A stretch of DNA of 64,000 bases from Antedon bifida (Eukaryota; Echinodermata; Crinoidea; Comatulida; Antedonidae): assembly GCA_963402885.1 (NCBI GenBank), contig OY727094.1, forward strand, positions 17,858,501 to 17,922,500, written 5' to 3'. The notes below the pieces were generated by a model. It made no database searches, was not told the origin of the DNA, and saw only the letters and a program-made list of their open reading frames with translations. The position numbers and the translations under genes were made by a program. Below are positions 1 through 11,352 of this stretch, piece by piece. Each line of letters begins with the position of its first letter. Position 1 is the stretch's first letter.

Positions 1-795
1 TGACTTTTTAATCTATTAGCTACATTGTATATTTTAATAGTAATAAAAAAAATAAAAATGAAGCATTTATTACACACTCTAAGGTATGTAAACACAACTG
101 AACTTAAGACCATCTTTCACATATTTTGTACATTTCTCAAATAAAAAATTAAAAATTAAAATCCTGAAACGTAACAAAAAACAAATTTAGCCTATTGAGT
201 CTTCTTTAAAACTGTCCTTAACCATGGTGATATAAACAAGGGTTTGCAATGACATTACCTTTGTTTTACTCTCAAATTCATCAGAAAGGCATTCAAACAA
301 TGTTTTATCTCAGAAAGATGAAGAAAACTAAGTTTTAGCTTTAGCAAACAAGTTTTATTTAGCACTCAAATTTAAAATTGATTATGACAAATTGTTATAG
401 TAGGACATAGGAAAATTTTAGGAACATTATTTCTTTTAAAAACTTCATGATAGTAATACACGACAAACAAATCATTATGTCAATCTTGTGTTTAGTTTTA
501 ATAAAGTTACTAAGTATGAGACTGATTAAGAGGCCTCAAATTTAATGATTTTCACATAATAGCTAAAATTAGAATATTATTTACTTATTTAAAAAATATT
601 GGATCATTTATTGACAAAGTTGGGTACATTTTAAAAAACCTGACTTTAAAATAAATTAAGAGGCCAGCCAGTTACCATTTGCAGCCATTGAAGAAATGCA
701 TAATTGTTTTCATTAATTCATTTTAAATATGTATTAAATATTTCTTTTTTGAAACCAGTGACCATCTACTGAATTTTCTGAAAAAAATACATATA
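1..795. other. AT-rich non-coding stretch
   Basis: No exon, RNA gene or recognisable mobile-element end was seen on either strand. The sequence is AT-rich with scattered A and T runs and frequent stops in all frames. It is probably intron or intergenic DNA left of the first Helentron-like element. Confidence 0.5.
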
Positions 796-1008
796 ACTAG
801 AATTTAATTCGTCACTTTGACGAATTATAGGTGATCATTTTTATCATTTTACTGAAATTAATTTTTTTTAAACATGCACGTACGTTAACATACGATCGGA
901 AAATGTTGATGTATGCCATCCTATTATATGCTTATAGTGCTGAGTTGTGCCTATATGCCATATACAATATGTACAGTATATACTGTATATCTATATACAG
1001 TGTAGCAT

Positions 1009-1725
1009 AGGTGAAATTACGGGACACACATGTTCTAATTTTTTGGCATGATGACGTTATCAAACTAAACTTTAAGATGACAATTTCGAAAGATAATTAA
1101 TTGAGCAAAAAAATATAAGATTTGGAAAAAAATTTGGCGCGTAGAAGCGCTGTGCGCGCTCTTTGAATTGTGTATAACTTTGACGAAAAATATGAAAAAA
1201 CTACTTTTTCACTTAAACTGGCCATATGTTAACGTCACAACATCCGATAGGCTTAATTTTTATATGAATTAATATCTACATTTTATCAGCTTTCATAATA
1301 AATTATAATCATCAAGGTAACCTTCAATTCTGAAGAGCTGTAAGATATTCAAATTTACTGCGAAGGTGAAATTACACGGCCTACGTTATTCAAGTTTTTA
1401 CGCGTGATGACGTCATTAAAATGAAGATAGTGTCAACTCATGATAAAGATAATTAATTAAGCAAGCACATACTGAAAGTTGTGCGAAATTCGAGCACACA
1501 TAACCAAGATGCGCTCTGTTGAATGTGATAATCTACACAAAAAGATAACAAATCCTAATTTTTAAATTCAAGTGGCCATTTGATGACGTCAAAACATTTT
1601 GTACGTAAAATGTGTACATGAATTCATATCTACAACTCAATGGCTTCCAGAATAAGTTAAAAAAATCGGGGGTCATCTTGCATTCTGAAGAATTATTTTC
1701 ATTTTAAAAAAGACCTATTTTTCAC
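1009..1725 (+). repeat. Two tandem ~360-bp units inside Helentron-like element A
   Basis: Units begin near 1009 and 1366 with GGTGAAATTAC and continue through a GATGACGT motif, a GATAATTAATT-like stretch, GCGCTCT, a second GATGACGTC-type motif, and a block on the theme ATATCTACA. The same order recurs at 2543 and 2903 in element B, so the pair is part of the family consensus. Units have diverged and carry no ORF. Confidence 0.65.
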
Positions 1726-2542
1726 CATTTTCAGAACTTTTGTAAAATTAATGTGCGCATTTTGTCATTTTTAACGTGCTCGTATAGCGTTATTTTAAGT
1801 CGGAACTGACTCAAATTTGGTGAATGTACTAAGGATGGTGAGTAGAATGAGATTTGTAAAAAAAATTCATGTTTTTTACGCTTTTTAAGTATCGCGCGCG
1901 CAAAAACGCATTTTTGCGCAGTAATTTTTTGAAACACGCAAATGGCCTAATTCATGCTCTAAATTGATCAAAACTTAGTTTTGAGCGTTTTAAATTTTTA
2001 ACGCGCGATATCACGCGCATGAACCTACGTGCGCGTGCGTTTTTATTTGCTAATATTTTTACCCTTGATCTGAAGTTTACGTGTAGTGAATTTCATTAAT
2101 ATGTGATAATGAATTATGGAGATATGATTGATAATGTGATTTCGCAAAATGGCGTATAAATGTCGTCACGGATGAGTGATCACGCTGGAAAGCTTATTAG
2201 GATTAAGTTATATTATTTGAAAGATATTCTGAAATTTTTGTAATCATTGATATTAAACTTTTTGAGATAATTGTTACACAAAATAGTGTACAGAAACAAT
2301 AAAAAGAAAAAAAAAAAAAACTAGACATGTAACTCGTCACTTTGACGAGTTTGGTTTTCCGCCGCGCAAGTGGTGCAACATTAACATTAAGGGGATAGGT
2401 TGAGGACAAAAGGAAGTGTTCACGTTGGCATTATGACCTGAACTGAAGAATATGATATGTTGTTATTGCTGAATTTTATTATTTAAATTCATATATAGTA
2501 TACACAGTATAATCTGTATCCATATCACATACAGTGTAGAAT

Positions 2543-3250
2543 AGGTGAAATTACGGGACCCGATATTTATTGCAATTTTTAACATGTTGACGGTTTTAAA
2601 ATGAAACGCGAAGGTAGCATTTCCGAAAGGAAATTATCTCAGCAACAACGTATTAGCGTGTAGAAGAAATTTGAATACGTGAAATATTGATGCGCGCTCT
2701 TTTAAATGTAATGAATTATGACGCAAAAGATGAAAATACGACCTTTTTTATTTAACTGGCCATATGATGACGTCACAACATCCGATTGGCAACATTTTTA
2801 CATAGTTTCGTATCTACAATCCAATAGCTTCCAGAAAAAGTTTTAATCGTGATTATCACATTTTATTCTTACGAGCTATAACAGATTAAAATTTACTGTA
2901 AAGATGAAATTAATGCCACACGTGATTTAAATTTTTAGGCATGATGACGTCAAAAAAATTAAAATATTTTTAACTCCTGCGAAAGATAGTTGATTGACCT
3001 AGACACTATCAAAATCGGGGTGAAAATGGAAAACGGATAAGTGGAGATGCGCTCTATTCAATGTGGTAAGCTATGACGAAAGATACAAAAATCCTAAATT
3101 TTATATTCGCGTGGCCATACGATGACGTCACAATGTCCGGTTAGCCATATTAATACCTGATACGATATCTACAACTCATCTACTTCCAGAATATGCCATC
3201 CACAAAAAGTTGACCGTTTAGTTTAGAAATTACGACTGTTTAAAAAAAGG
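2543..3250 (+). repeat. Two tandem ~360-bp units inside Helentron-like element B
   Basis: Units start at about 2543 and 2903 with GGTGAAATTAC or GATGAAATTA and match those of element A in order and spacing. Each carries GATGACGTCA-type motifs, for example near 2766, 2943 and 3121. Confidence 0.65.
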
Positions 3251-3854
3251 CATATTTTAAACGAATTTTTTAACCTTTTCATAAAAAACGCGCGCATATT
3301 GTCCAATTCGACGTGCTCGTATGACGTATCTTTAAGTCGAAATTGTTTAAAATTTGGTAAAATTACTAGAAAAGGCTGGAAAAACATAAATCACGCGAAA
3401 AAAATACGTTTTCAATGCTACGTGCGCACCGCACACGTAAAAATGTGCGCACGCGTGGGAATTTTTGACATGCTTAAAACGACATGACACGCGTAGAAAG
3501 TTGATTATAAATTAATTTTGCGCATTTTGAAATTTTAAATGCGCGTGCGCGCGTAACTTTGTGTAAAACACGCATTTTTTTTTCCACAGAAAGTTAGCGC
3601 ATAATATAAATTAAACTTTTGCAAAGTTTCAAGTTGAAATGTTATTTGGTTGTCGAGCTATGTTAAATACGAGAAAATCGTTAAATCGCGCGTACGTCAC
3701 GTTGCGCAATTGTAAGCATCATGAAAAGCTTCGCTTGACGACGTTACATAAATGTCAAAATGTCAACATAGTTAAAAAAATGTTATGTTTGCAAGTTTTA
3801 GAGAAAAGCGTTACACAAAAATCATACAGAAAGAAAGAAGATGAAAAAAAAGAA

Positions 3855-3881
3855 GATGATGATGATGATGATGATGATGAT
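3855..3881 (+). repeat. (GAT)n microsatellite
   Basis: Nine perfect GAT units lie about 17 bases before the 3' terminal hairpin of Helentron-like element B. It encodes a poly-Asp run in a chance ORF (3639-3965), which is not a gene. Confidence 0.9.
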
Positions 3882-4196
3882 TTCGTACAATCACAAGAGG
3901 TTTTCCTGCAACTTCGTTGCGGAAAACCAATAATAATAAAGATTTTATACAATAACAATAGGTGATCATTTTATTCTAAATGATCACCTAATTATATTCA
4001 ATCGACTTTCTTTTTTTTTTTTAAATAGCTATAGCTGTTGTTGAAAAACACCAATATCCTAATTTTAAATTGAAGAATATAATAACATTGCCTAAAATAA
4101 GATAATAAATGTTTTCAAATAATGGCATGCTTAGAATGTTTCACAATTACATATAAGTGAAAGATAATATATAAATGAAGTCAAAGAATAAAACAA

Positions 4197-5627
4197 ACTA
4201 GATTTAATTCGTCACTATGACGAATTATAGGTTATATGCATTGATTTAAATAAAGATAATTGATTTTTAAAAGATATTTTGATTGATTGATTTTCTCAGA
4301 ATCTTTAATTATTTATAATATATAATAGGACCTTGCTAACGCGAATACAATAGCCGGTATCACAATCCGATCAAAGATCCCTCTGCGTATAATGTCATAA
4401 ACCACATTTGTTATAATATATTATATTACATAATAATAAAGACATGTGTATAATCTATACACTAAGAAATAAATTTGAACAAACAATACGGATAATAAAA
4501 AAAATCTTATTTCGTTTCCCAAGGTTAGACTCGATCTCGGTACCTTGAATGCCATAGACACGAGCACAGACCACCGAGCCATATACAACTGACTAAAAGT
4601 TGTAGAAAAATTCCTCCGTGTATTTACTATGCAGTAACCACTTTGGTGCAGATAGATTATTACATACCGCAATGAATTATAATTTTTTACTATGATGACA
4701 TCTCTAAAAATGTTTAAAAATGATGCACTGTCAAACTATATACTTTTAACTTTAATATATGAACTTTTGAAGGAAGAAAGTTAATGTTAAGTTTGTTATT
4801 TTGGCCTAAGAAAATGTTAAATTTGTTTGATTGTCGAAATTAATTTTTTTAAATTTAATATGCAATTAATTATGACTTAATCAACTTTTGTTCCCTTAAT
4901 TTAATAATAAATCATACATAAGATACATACACTTCAAGAAAATGAAATAAAAAGTAAGTGTTCCCCAGCATTCTGACGATATATATTAATTTTAAAATTG
5001 AGCATATTTTCACTATTTTGTTAACTTATACGTGCGTAGCCTGTCACTTTTGACGTGCTTGTATAACGCAATTTTGAGTTGAAAAGTGAATCAAATATGA
5101 TGATATTATTAAAGAAAGGTTGTAAAACCGAAATCGGGCAAAAAGAGTGCGCAATAACGTTTAACGCGCAGTGCGCGTGCAAAATTCTGCGCACTCATGG
5201 CAATTTTGTAAACACTTAAAATTGCCTAAAACGTACTCTAATTTCATCGAAAATAAATTTTGACAATTTTAAAATTTTTAAGCGCGCGTACGCATGCGTT
5301 ATATGCGCTACGCACGTAATTATATTGCCATATGATGAAATTTATGAGTACCAAATTTTGTTTAAAAGTGATTCATGTTTGTGAAGATGATTACAAACGT
5401 GATTTCAATAAATCGCGCGTGGACATCATAATTTATGATTGCGCACCGTAAAAACATAACCACATCGATTCCTGGCCATAAGGAATATACTCTGAAAAAT
5501 TGACTTAGCTAGATGAAACTGATATCAAGATAATTGACGGAAAAATAGTGCTAAGGAAAGAATAAATAAATAAATAAAGATTGTGACAGAATCAAGAGGT
5601 TATATGCATGATAATGCATATAACCTA
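4197..5627 (+). mobile_element. Helentron-like non-autonomous element C
   Basis: The left end is ACTAGA followed by a hairpin at 4206-4226 (arms AATTCGTCA and TGACGAATT, loop CTA instead of the CTT of element A) and the private motif AGGTTATATGCAT at 4229-4241. The right end carries the same 13-mer at 5597-5609 and its reverse complement at 5614-5626 with a 4-base loop. A run of AAATA repeats near 5560 precedes the end. The tail around 5025-5300 (GACGTGCTTGTATAACGC, then CGCG-rich) matches the tails of elements A and B. A tRNA-like SINE lies inside. It ends 1.6 kb right of element A, so three relatives occupy 5 kb. Confidence 0.6.
4430..4600 (-). mobile_element. tRNA-derived SINE-like sequence
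   Basis: On the minus strand TGGCTCGGTGG (plus 4571-4581) fits a pol III A box, and AGATCGAGTCT follows with its start about 44 bases after the A-box start, the spacing found in tRNA genes; it resembles the B box GGTTCGANTCC. An AT-rich tail follows to about 4430. The cloverleaf is not complete and no CCA-proximal stem is obvious, so this is a SINE head or tRNA pseudogene and not a working tRNA. It lies inside Helentron-like element C. Confidence 0.45.
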
Positions 5628-8283
5628 ATAAAATATGTATTCCAGCACAACAGATGAGAAGTAAGAGAGGATTCTTGTAAAGTACTTTACCCACATCTAG
5701 GATTTTAAAAATGTACACTAAAGACTACCTTTTAGGTACTTGTTCATTATGTTCAAATATAAATATTATGCTTGCAAATTATTCTCTGCATTTCTTTAAA
5801 TTTAAAACAATCTAGCTATCCATTTTTTCATTTGAAGCAGGTAAATATAATATGAATTAGTATACATGGATGCCTTTATATTTAACACAGACCGGGTAGT
5901 GGGATATTATACAAGCGATGGGGTACAGTAGGATGATATAGCAAAGACCAAAGCTTTCAAGGCACATTCCGTAGAATGATAATGCTCTTATGAGCAAATG
6001 TAATTTAAACAGGTTTTATCTACAGTAATTATATGCGGCAATTTGTTGAAATGTGCCACAATTATATTTGGCAAAACTGTCATTAAAAAATAGAAACTAA
6101 TGTATTGTATTTGTTGTATATCATCATCCATCATCATCTTTACTACTCTTTACAACATTTACATCTGATCCTGCCTCAATCAGGCACATACATGTGCTGC
6201 TATGTACAACAATTTGTATATTCTTTTTTTTTTTTTTTCAATTTTCTTGTTCATTGGATCTATATGTTCATGAAAACATCTATTTGCATAAGATTTATAT
6301 TGTATTTGTTTTGTCAAAAGTTAATATTAGACAAAATTAACTTTTATTAAAGTTCTATGACCTTCTGACCTCTAGTGTTGTCAATAATTGTTGGATTTGC
6401 AAAATTACACTTACCACCTACCCCAAAATTTTGTGTTGCATATTTTCTGTAGGCGGTGTTATATAATCCTAAAATGACTATTAAGCTGTACAATTGTCAT
6501 TGCTATCATGGATTTCTAAAAAGTAGACATACTAAGCTTTCCAAAATGTATGGTAGCATTTGCCACCAATTTGATACCAAACAATGTCTTTTTTTTTCCA
6601 ATTGTCAAATTCATCTATCAAAAATGATATCTTTGCGATGCTACAAGGGTATTTCATCTATAATATCCAAACAGAATTCCAGTCTTGGCATTGATTCTAA
6701 ATTTAATACCTTTCAAATTGGTAGCACTACGCATAATTTAACGATTTAAAAGACAAAATCAATAACCAATTTTAAATAACTCAAAAATAGGTAGAATACT
6801 TCAGATTTTTTATAAGACAAAAATAGGAAAATATTAACCAACAATGACTATTATGAGTAGCAAGCCAATCTATATTATACAACTTAAAATTTGTTACTCT
6901 GACTCTTCCTCAACCAGAAGACTGATACTAGCGCCTTTTGAGCTGGGGCACCGTTTGATTCCTCATTATCTATTAAGCTATGTTCGAAAAGCAAATGTGT
7001 ACAAAAATGTGTTTTTGACCAACTTCTTTGCAAGCTGCCGAATGCTGCATTCGATAATTCTTGGCCATTTTCTTGCATCACAATTCAGGTCATCGCTAGC
7101 AGCACATTCACCATTTAAAACTTTAAATCTCAAACGGGCGGTAAGTATGGTATTTTTGTTCATGTTTCTCTCATGCATGCCGCTCTGACAAATAAAAGCT
7201 TGAGCACCATTTTACCATTACCATACAAATGCATGTAATAACACTAGTAAGTAATTTTACCTATGATTTGCTTGTCATTGGTTAATTTAGGACATTTTCA
7301 AAACTTTGCTGTACAAAGCACAACCACCAAAAATATGAAATTGTTCATAATATTATCATATTAATAATATGGACTCATGTTTTGATACATTTGCTCTAAT
7401 TTTAGGTTATAAAACCCATTTTGTCAAAAAATTGTCATTAAATCTTAATATATTATTTATTCATTTTATGGAGTACTGTATGCATGTGTTTTGCTCGTGT
7501 ACACTCTAGTATAAATTAACTTAAAATAAGAGTTTTTAATAATTTAATAATTTTGAAATTGGCCTGTTTTATGCTATTCTGTTTTGTTTTATATTTTAAA
7601 AAATAACAAAAAATAATTTAAAGCTGGCTTGAGATACTGTACTGTCAGCATAATATTCTTTAGCTAAACATACTAGGCCTACTGTAATTTGTAAAATAAG
7701 ATTTTGGATCTGATGAAATGTAAAAATAAATCTAGTGATTATCCTTCTGTAATGTATCATAAAATCGCTTCAATTCTACTGTTTATGACAAGGCTTCATC
7801 ATTTAATGAACTTTTTCACTCTTTAACGTTCGTGATTCACAAGCAAGGGTCGCTTGAATGTCCGCATCTGCCAGAATACAACTTAGATAGTCTTCAATTA
7901 TAATATCTATCCATTAATTGTTTTAAATTTACTTGAAAGCATCAATGTTTAAAAAAGTTATAGGATACGATGAAATAAGTTTGTACTCTTAAAAACGCGC
8001 AACACAGGACCCTTAGATTGGTATCCGAGCGTCTTAATAACCAAGCTACAACTTCATTCTTAATTGTCTCAATGTTGAGAAATGGCAATTCATGTCAATT
8101 GCTCTTTAACCCTTTAGCACCTAAAGCGATGAAACCGCCCTGCGTATTACTACCTAAACCTCTCGCAACTCCCTGGATTTTAAACACGATGTAGCTCTCG
8201 TTCTGCGAAGCCTAGCAACAAACGATAAACAGTGACGTAAAGCTTGGAAAATCCCCTTTTAGATATGACATTATCTTTTGTCA
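5628..8283. other. Non-coding stretch, one dispersed-repeat match
   Basis: AT-rich DNA without a supported exon or RNA gene. The open frames here are short, lack family resemblance and have no splice context. Positions 6850-7345 share two blocks with 15763-15983 (listed separately). The rest shows nothing I can name. Confidence 0.45.
6843..7350 (+). repeat. Dispersed repeat, long copy
   Basis: Blocks TATGAGTAGCAAGCCAAT (about 6852) and ACCACCAAAAATATGAAATT (about 7323) recur at about 15762 and 15962 in the same order. The spacing is about 470 bp here and 200 bp in the second copy, so one copy has an internal deletion or the other an insertion. The family is unknown. Confidence 0.45.
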
Positions 8284-8707
8284 AAGATAGTGTAGTAGGA
8301 AGATGTTACACTTCGCTCAAAAATTAGAGAACCGCTCGAGATAGGGCGCCTCTCGTGATGAGTAGGGATAGACGAATCTGAAACATGAGGAGCGCAATGG
8401 CAAAGCCCAACGAAAATGGTGTTTTCGGTAATAAATTGTTTAAATAAGCCACAAAAAACATCAAACTTCTTTTTTGTCTTTATTATACAAAGTTAAAAAT
8501 TAATATGATGTTTTCATACTGTTTTTGGATCTTTTTAATTGTTAATACATTTATTTTGAGTGAGTTTTGGCATGACATGACTGTAAACACTGAGCTAGGA
8601 TCAGGAGGAGGCTTACGCGCGCGCCTGTAGACGCATTCATGAATGGATGCTGGTCATCTCGTACCCAAACCCATAAAAACTCTTACCCATCTTGGTAAAC
8701 CCAGTGA

Positions 8708-9183
8708 GCTGTAAGCCGAAGGCTAGAGGGCGTACTCCAGACTGAAAAGTGATTCCAACAGGAGGGGGAACCAACAAGATGGCGGCCGTAAATGTGTTAA
8801 AAAACATTATTTAATATAAAAAATAATAATCTAATATAATACATAAGACCACATAAATTACAACACATATTCTTGCCAAAGCACAGTGAAGTTTTTATAA
8901 AATTAAATATATTGTTAATAGCAATGGAATGAATAATTTCTTGGTAATCTAGCATTTTTTGTATAACGAGGATCATATAGAATGGGTTTGCGTTTATATG
9001 CTTAACACGCTGCGTTGCCTATCGTTCTCACGCAAATAGGCTCAACACAGGCGTGGCAGTGCGTACAGTGTAGGGCATATCTGATTGGTCGATTGCAGCC
9101 GCCCTCTTGTTGGTTCCCTCTTCATGGAGAATCACTTTTGAACTGCGATAACATTAAAAGATTGCCATCCAGCCTTCGGCTAT
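8708..9183. repeat. Inner inverted repeat, ~85-bp arms
   Basis: The left arm (8714-8790) contains AGCCGAAGGCT, AAAAGTGATTC and GGAACCAACAAGATGGCGGC. The right arm (9100-9182) carries the same blocks on the minus strand in reverse order. The arms are imperfect. About 300 bp of AT-rich DNA separates them. Confidence 0.6.
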
Positions 9184-9639
9184 TACAAATCAAGTCAAGT
9201 CTGAAGTCATAATGCAAATTTTAGTGTATACAGTATTGTTGTTGGCAAACAATATATGATTGATGAATAAATGATAGCAATTCTTCTGCAATTTCAATAT
9301 TTTTTATAAAGCAATTTCTATAAAACTTTAGGGGTAGAATCTGTAAATTCATTTCTATAGAAATTCAATAAAACTAAAACCTTTTATATATAGATTCTAT
9401 AGAACATTTTTTGTAAGGGTAGTATAATAAAAGGGGGTAAAGTAGGCCTCCTCACGGTTAATTTTTCCTTACCAATAATGAACTCATCAGCTTATAATTA
9501 ATATTATCATCAATGTTAGGCATTACATAAATCATGGCATATAAAATTACAATGAATGCACGAAAGTTCGGAGTGTTACAAGTTATTATTAAATTATTAA
9601 AATTAACAATAATTGGGTTTTTTTTCAGTAAAAAAACAT

Positions 9640-9770
9640 ACTCATAGTCCTAAATTCCTATAATGTTAGTCCTACTGGTACCGTATTCATTGTATATGTT
9701 TCCCCTTATAGACAGATCGACTATTTGTATAATATTATTGATTACAATAAATATTGATTGATTGATTGAT
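9640..9770 (+). mobile_element. 3' tail of a non-LTR retrotransposon
   Basis: CAATAAATATTGATTGATTGATTGAT at its end is a polyadenylation-type AATAAA followed by a TTGA microsatellite, the usual 3' terminus of CR1/L2-group elements and similar to the ATCA tail of the CR1-like element at 31.2 kb. No coding remnant precedes it, so this is a strongly 5'-truncated copy; its left border is a guess. Confidence 0.4.
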
Positions 9771-10822
9771 TACACATGCCATACTACCTATTCTCTTTTA
9801 TTACCCATTTAGAAATAAACCATACATAATCAATTATTATATAGGCATACACATTGTAGGCCTATTATTACCACTAATAGGCCCCTAATATATTTATTCA
9901 CTCTGATGAAGAAGTGTTTCTAAAGCTAGGTATTAAATTATCTATCTCTGTCCAATGATAAACAATTAAATGTAAATAATTGTTAAAAAGTTCAGTTGAT
10001 TTGCAAATAAAAACATTAAAATAAAAGAAATAAAATATGGTAGATATTCCAGGTACCTAAACAATTCCAGGTAATTGAAACACAAATTTGTATTCCAAAA
10101 CATAAAAATATGATTCATTTGCACTTTCTATAAAGATAACAGTACATTTTATATGTTAATTCGTTTTAAATCTCAATTTTACAGTCATATTATTCTTCTG
10201 TTATATAGCCTATTTCCTATATAATAACCTTCCGTACCCTTGAAATAGGCGCCCATAGTGTCTCGCGTTTATTTGCATTGATCGAATAGGAAGTGTAACA
10301 TCTTCCTACTAGTACTACACTATCTTGGCTTTTGTGCCTTCTATTTGACTAAGTGACGTAATTTCCGTTCAAAGTTCAGAGGTTGGATCTATTGTTTTCG
10401 TTTGGAAAAAAGCACAGGCCGGAACCTCATGAACGCGCAGCAACCTCTCGATTTCTTAGAGAAAAAAGACGGGTTTTTATTCAAAATAACGATTTAGATT
10501 TATCTGCCAATAGTGATATCGATATTTCACAAATACGTAGTATATTATGCTATTGAAATTAGTAAATTTTAGGTTTTGTGAAATAATTAGAATTTAAATG
10601 ATATGTCCCGTCCGTAACAAAAATGTCCCGACCGTAACAATATATTTTTGAAATATGATATTTTCATCAAAATATAAAATTTTCAAAAAATGTGTCACAA
10701 TATAATGAGATATAGTCCTCAGGAGGAAAAAATAAAATATCAAGATTTTTGCATAATTACTTTTAAAATAAATGTAAAAAAACCACCTAAAACGTCGCGG
10801 ACGGGACATTTATGAATTTGAA

Positions 10823-10838
10823 ATGCATGTATGAAATT
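10823..10838 (+). repeat. Target-site duplication, left copy
   Basis: ATGCATGTATGAAATT occurs here and at 13174-13189, exactly bounding the L1-like insertion. The poly-T (poly-A on the minus strand) begins directly after this copy. Confidence 0.85.
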
Positions 10839-10872
10839 TTTTTTTTTTTATCTTTTGTGGTTAACCACCACC

Positions 10873-10878
10873 TTTATT
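10873..10878 (-). terminator. Polyadenylation signal AATAAA of the L1-like element
   Basis: TTTATT on the plus strand, AATAAA on the minus strand, placed about 25 bases before the poly-A run that ends the insertion. Confidence 0.6.
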
Positions 10879-11352
10879 CATTCAATGTTACATAAACAAC
10901 AATTACAGAATCTCATATATATTTACATTATTTTCTGCATATTTTTTGTTATGTTATCTATTATAAAATATATTGCATATTTAATAAAAAGTTGTTTACT
11001 TATGAAACGTTTGTTAAATTATTTATCATAATTTGTGTGTCTTTCAAATTATATATATTTGTATATATATATAATATCAATACATTCACACGTATAGAAA
11101 TACATACTGTATATAAAATATATATATACATACACACATATATACCCATACAATACATACACATATGCATAAAATTAACATTAAAACCAGGAAAGATAAA
11201 AAAAATATACACAAATATAATACATTAGACCTATATACACTGGCATAAAAAAACCTATAAAAACTGTCAAGTAATAAAATGTAAATGTATACACAAATTA
11301 AAAGTATAATATACGTATACATACAGACAATATACTTTATTTCCATTAAAGC

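Larger units (their letters stand above)
2320..3929 (+). mobile_element. Helentron-like non-autonomous element B, nested in A
   Basis: It starts ACTAGA at 2320, followed by a hairpin at 2331-2351 (arms AACTCGTCA and TGACGAGTT) and the private motif GGTTTTCC at 2353-2360. The same motif opens the 3' terminal hairpin at 3899-3928 (GGTTTTCC, inner GCAAC/GTTGC stem, GGAAAACC). Its interior has the same two ~360-bp units (2543-2900, 2903-3250) and the same CGCG-rich tail as element A, then a (GAT)n microsatellite just before the end, which is typical of HINE-type elements. The 3' end follows an ACAATCACAAG-like lead similar to those of A and C. It lies wholly inside element A, so it inserted later or A and B arose by tandem insertion. 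Confidence 0.6.
796..3990 (+). mobile_element. Helentron-like non-autonomous element A (hosts nested element B)
   Basis: The left end reads ACTAGA, then a perfect hairpin at 806-826 (arms AATTCGTCA and TGACGAATT), then the 12-mer AGGTGATCATTT at 829-840. The right end repeats that 12-mer at 3960-3971, followed after 6 bases by its reverse complement at 3978-3989, making a terminal hairpin. A short 5' motif repeated inside a palindromic 3' end is the asymmetric terminal inverted repeat (ATIR) arrangement known for Helentrons and their non-autonomous derivatives (HINEs). No Rep/helicase ORF is present, so the copy depends on an autonomous partner. The interior holds two tandem units of about 360 bp and a tail rich in CGCG. 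A second element of the same family (2320-3928) sits inside it. The superfamily call is inference; the repeat geometry is directly visible. Confidence 0.6.
8284..10326. mobile_element. Foldback-type element with inverted ends
   Basis: GATAGTGTAGTAGGAAGATG at 8286 and onward is matched on the opposite strand by 10290-10326, with a 6-base indel, and similarity continues inward to a shared GGGCGCC near 8344 and 10250. A second inverted pair lies inside (8708-8800 against 9084-9183, both with GAACCAACAAGA(T/G)GGCGGC). No transposase ORF is present. A short non-LTR tail lies within at 9650-9770. The class is not determined and no clean target duplication is visible. Confidence 0.45.

Noticed and set aside
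3639..3965. 108-codon frame with poly-Asp
   Set aside because: Spans a (GAT)n microsatellite and the 3' hairpin of a Helentron-like element; not a gene.
4510..4600. Functional tRNA gene
   Set aside because: A and B boxes are well spaced but the stems do not close; a SINE head or pseudogene is more likely.
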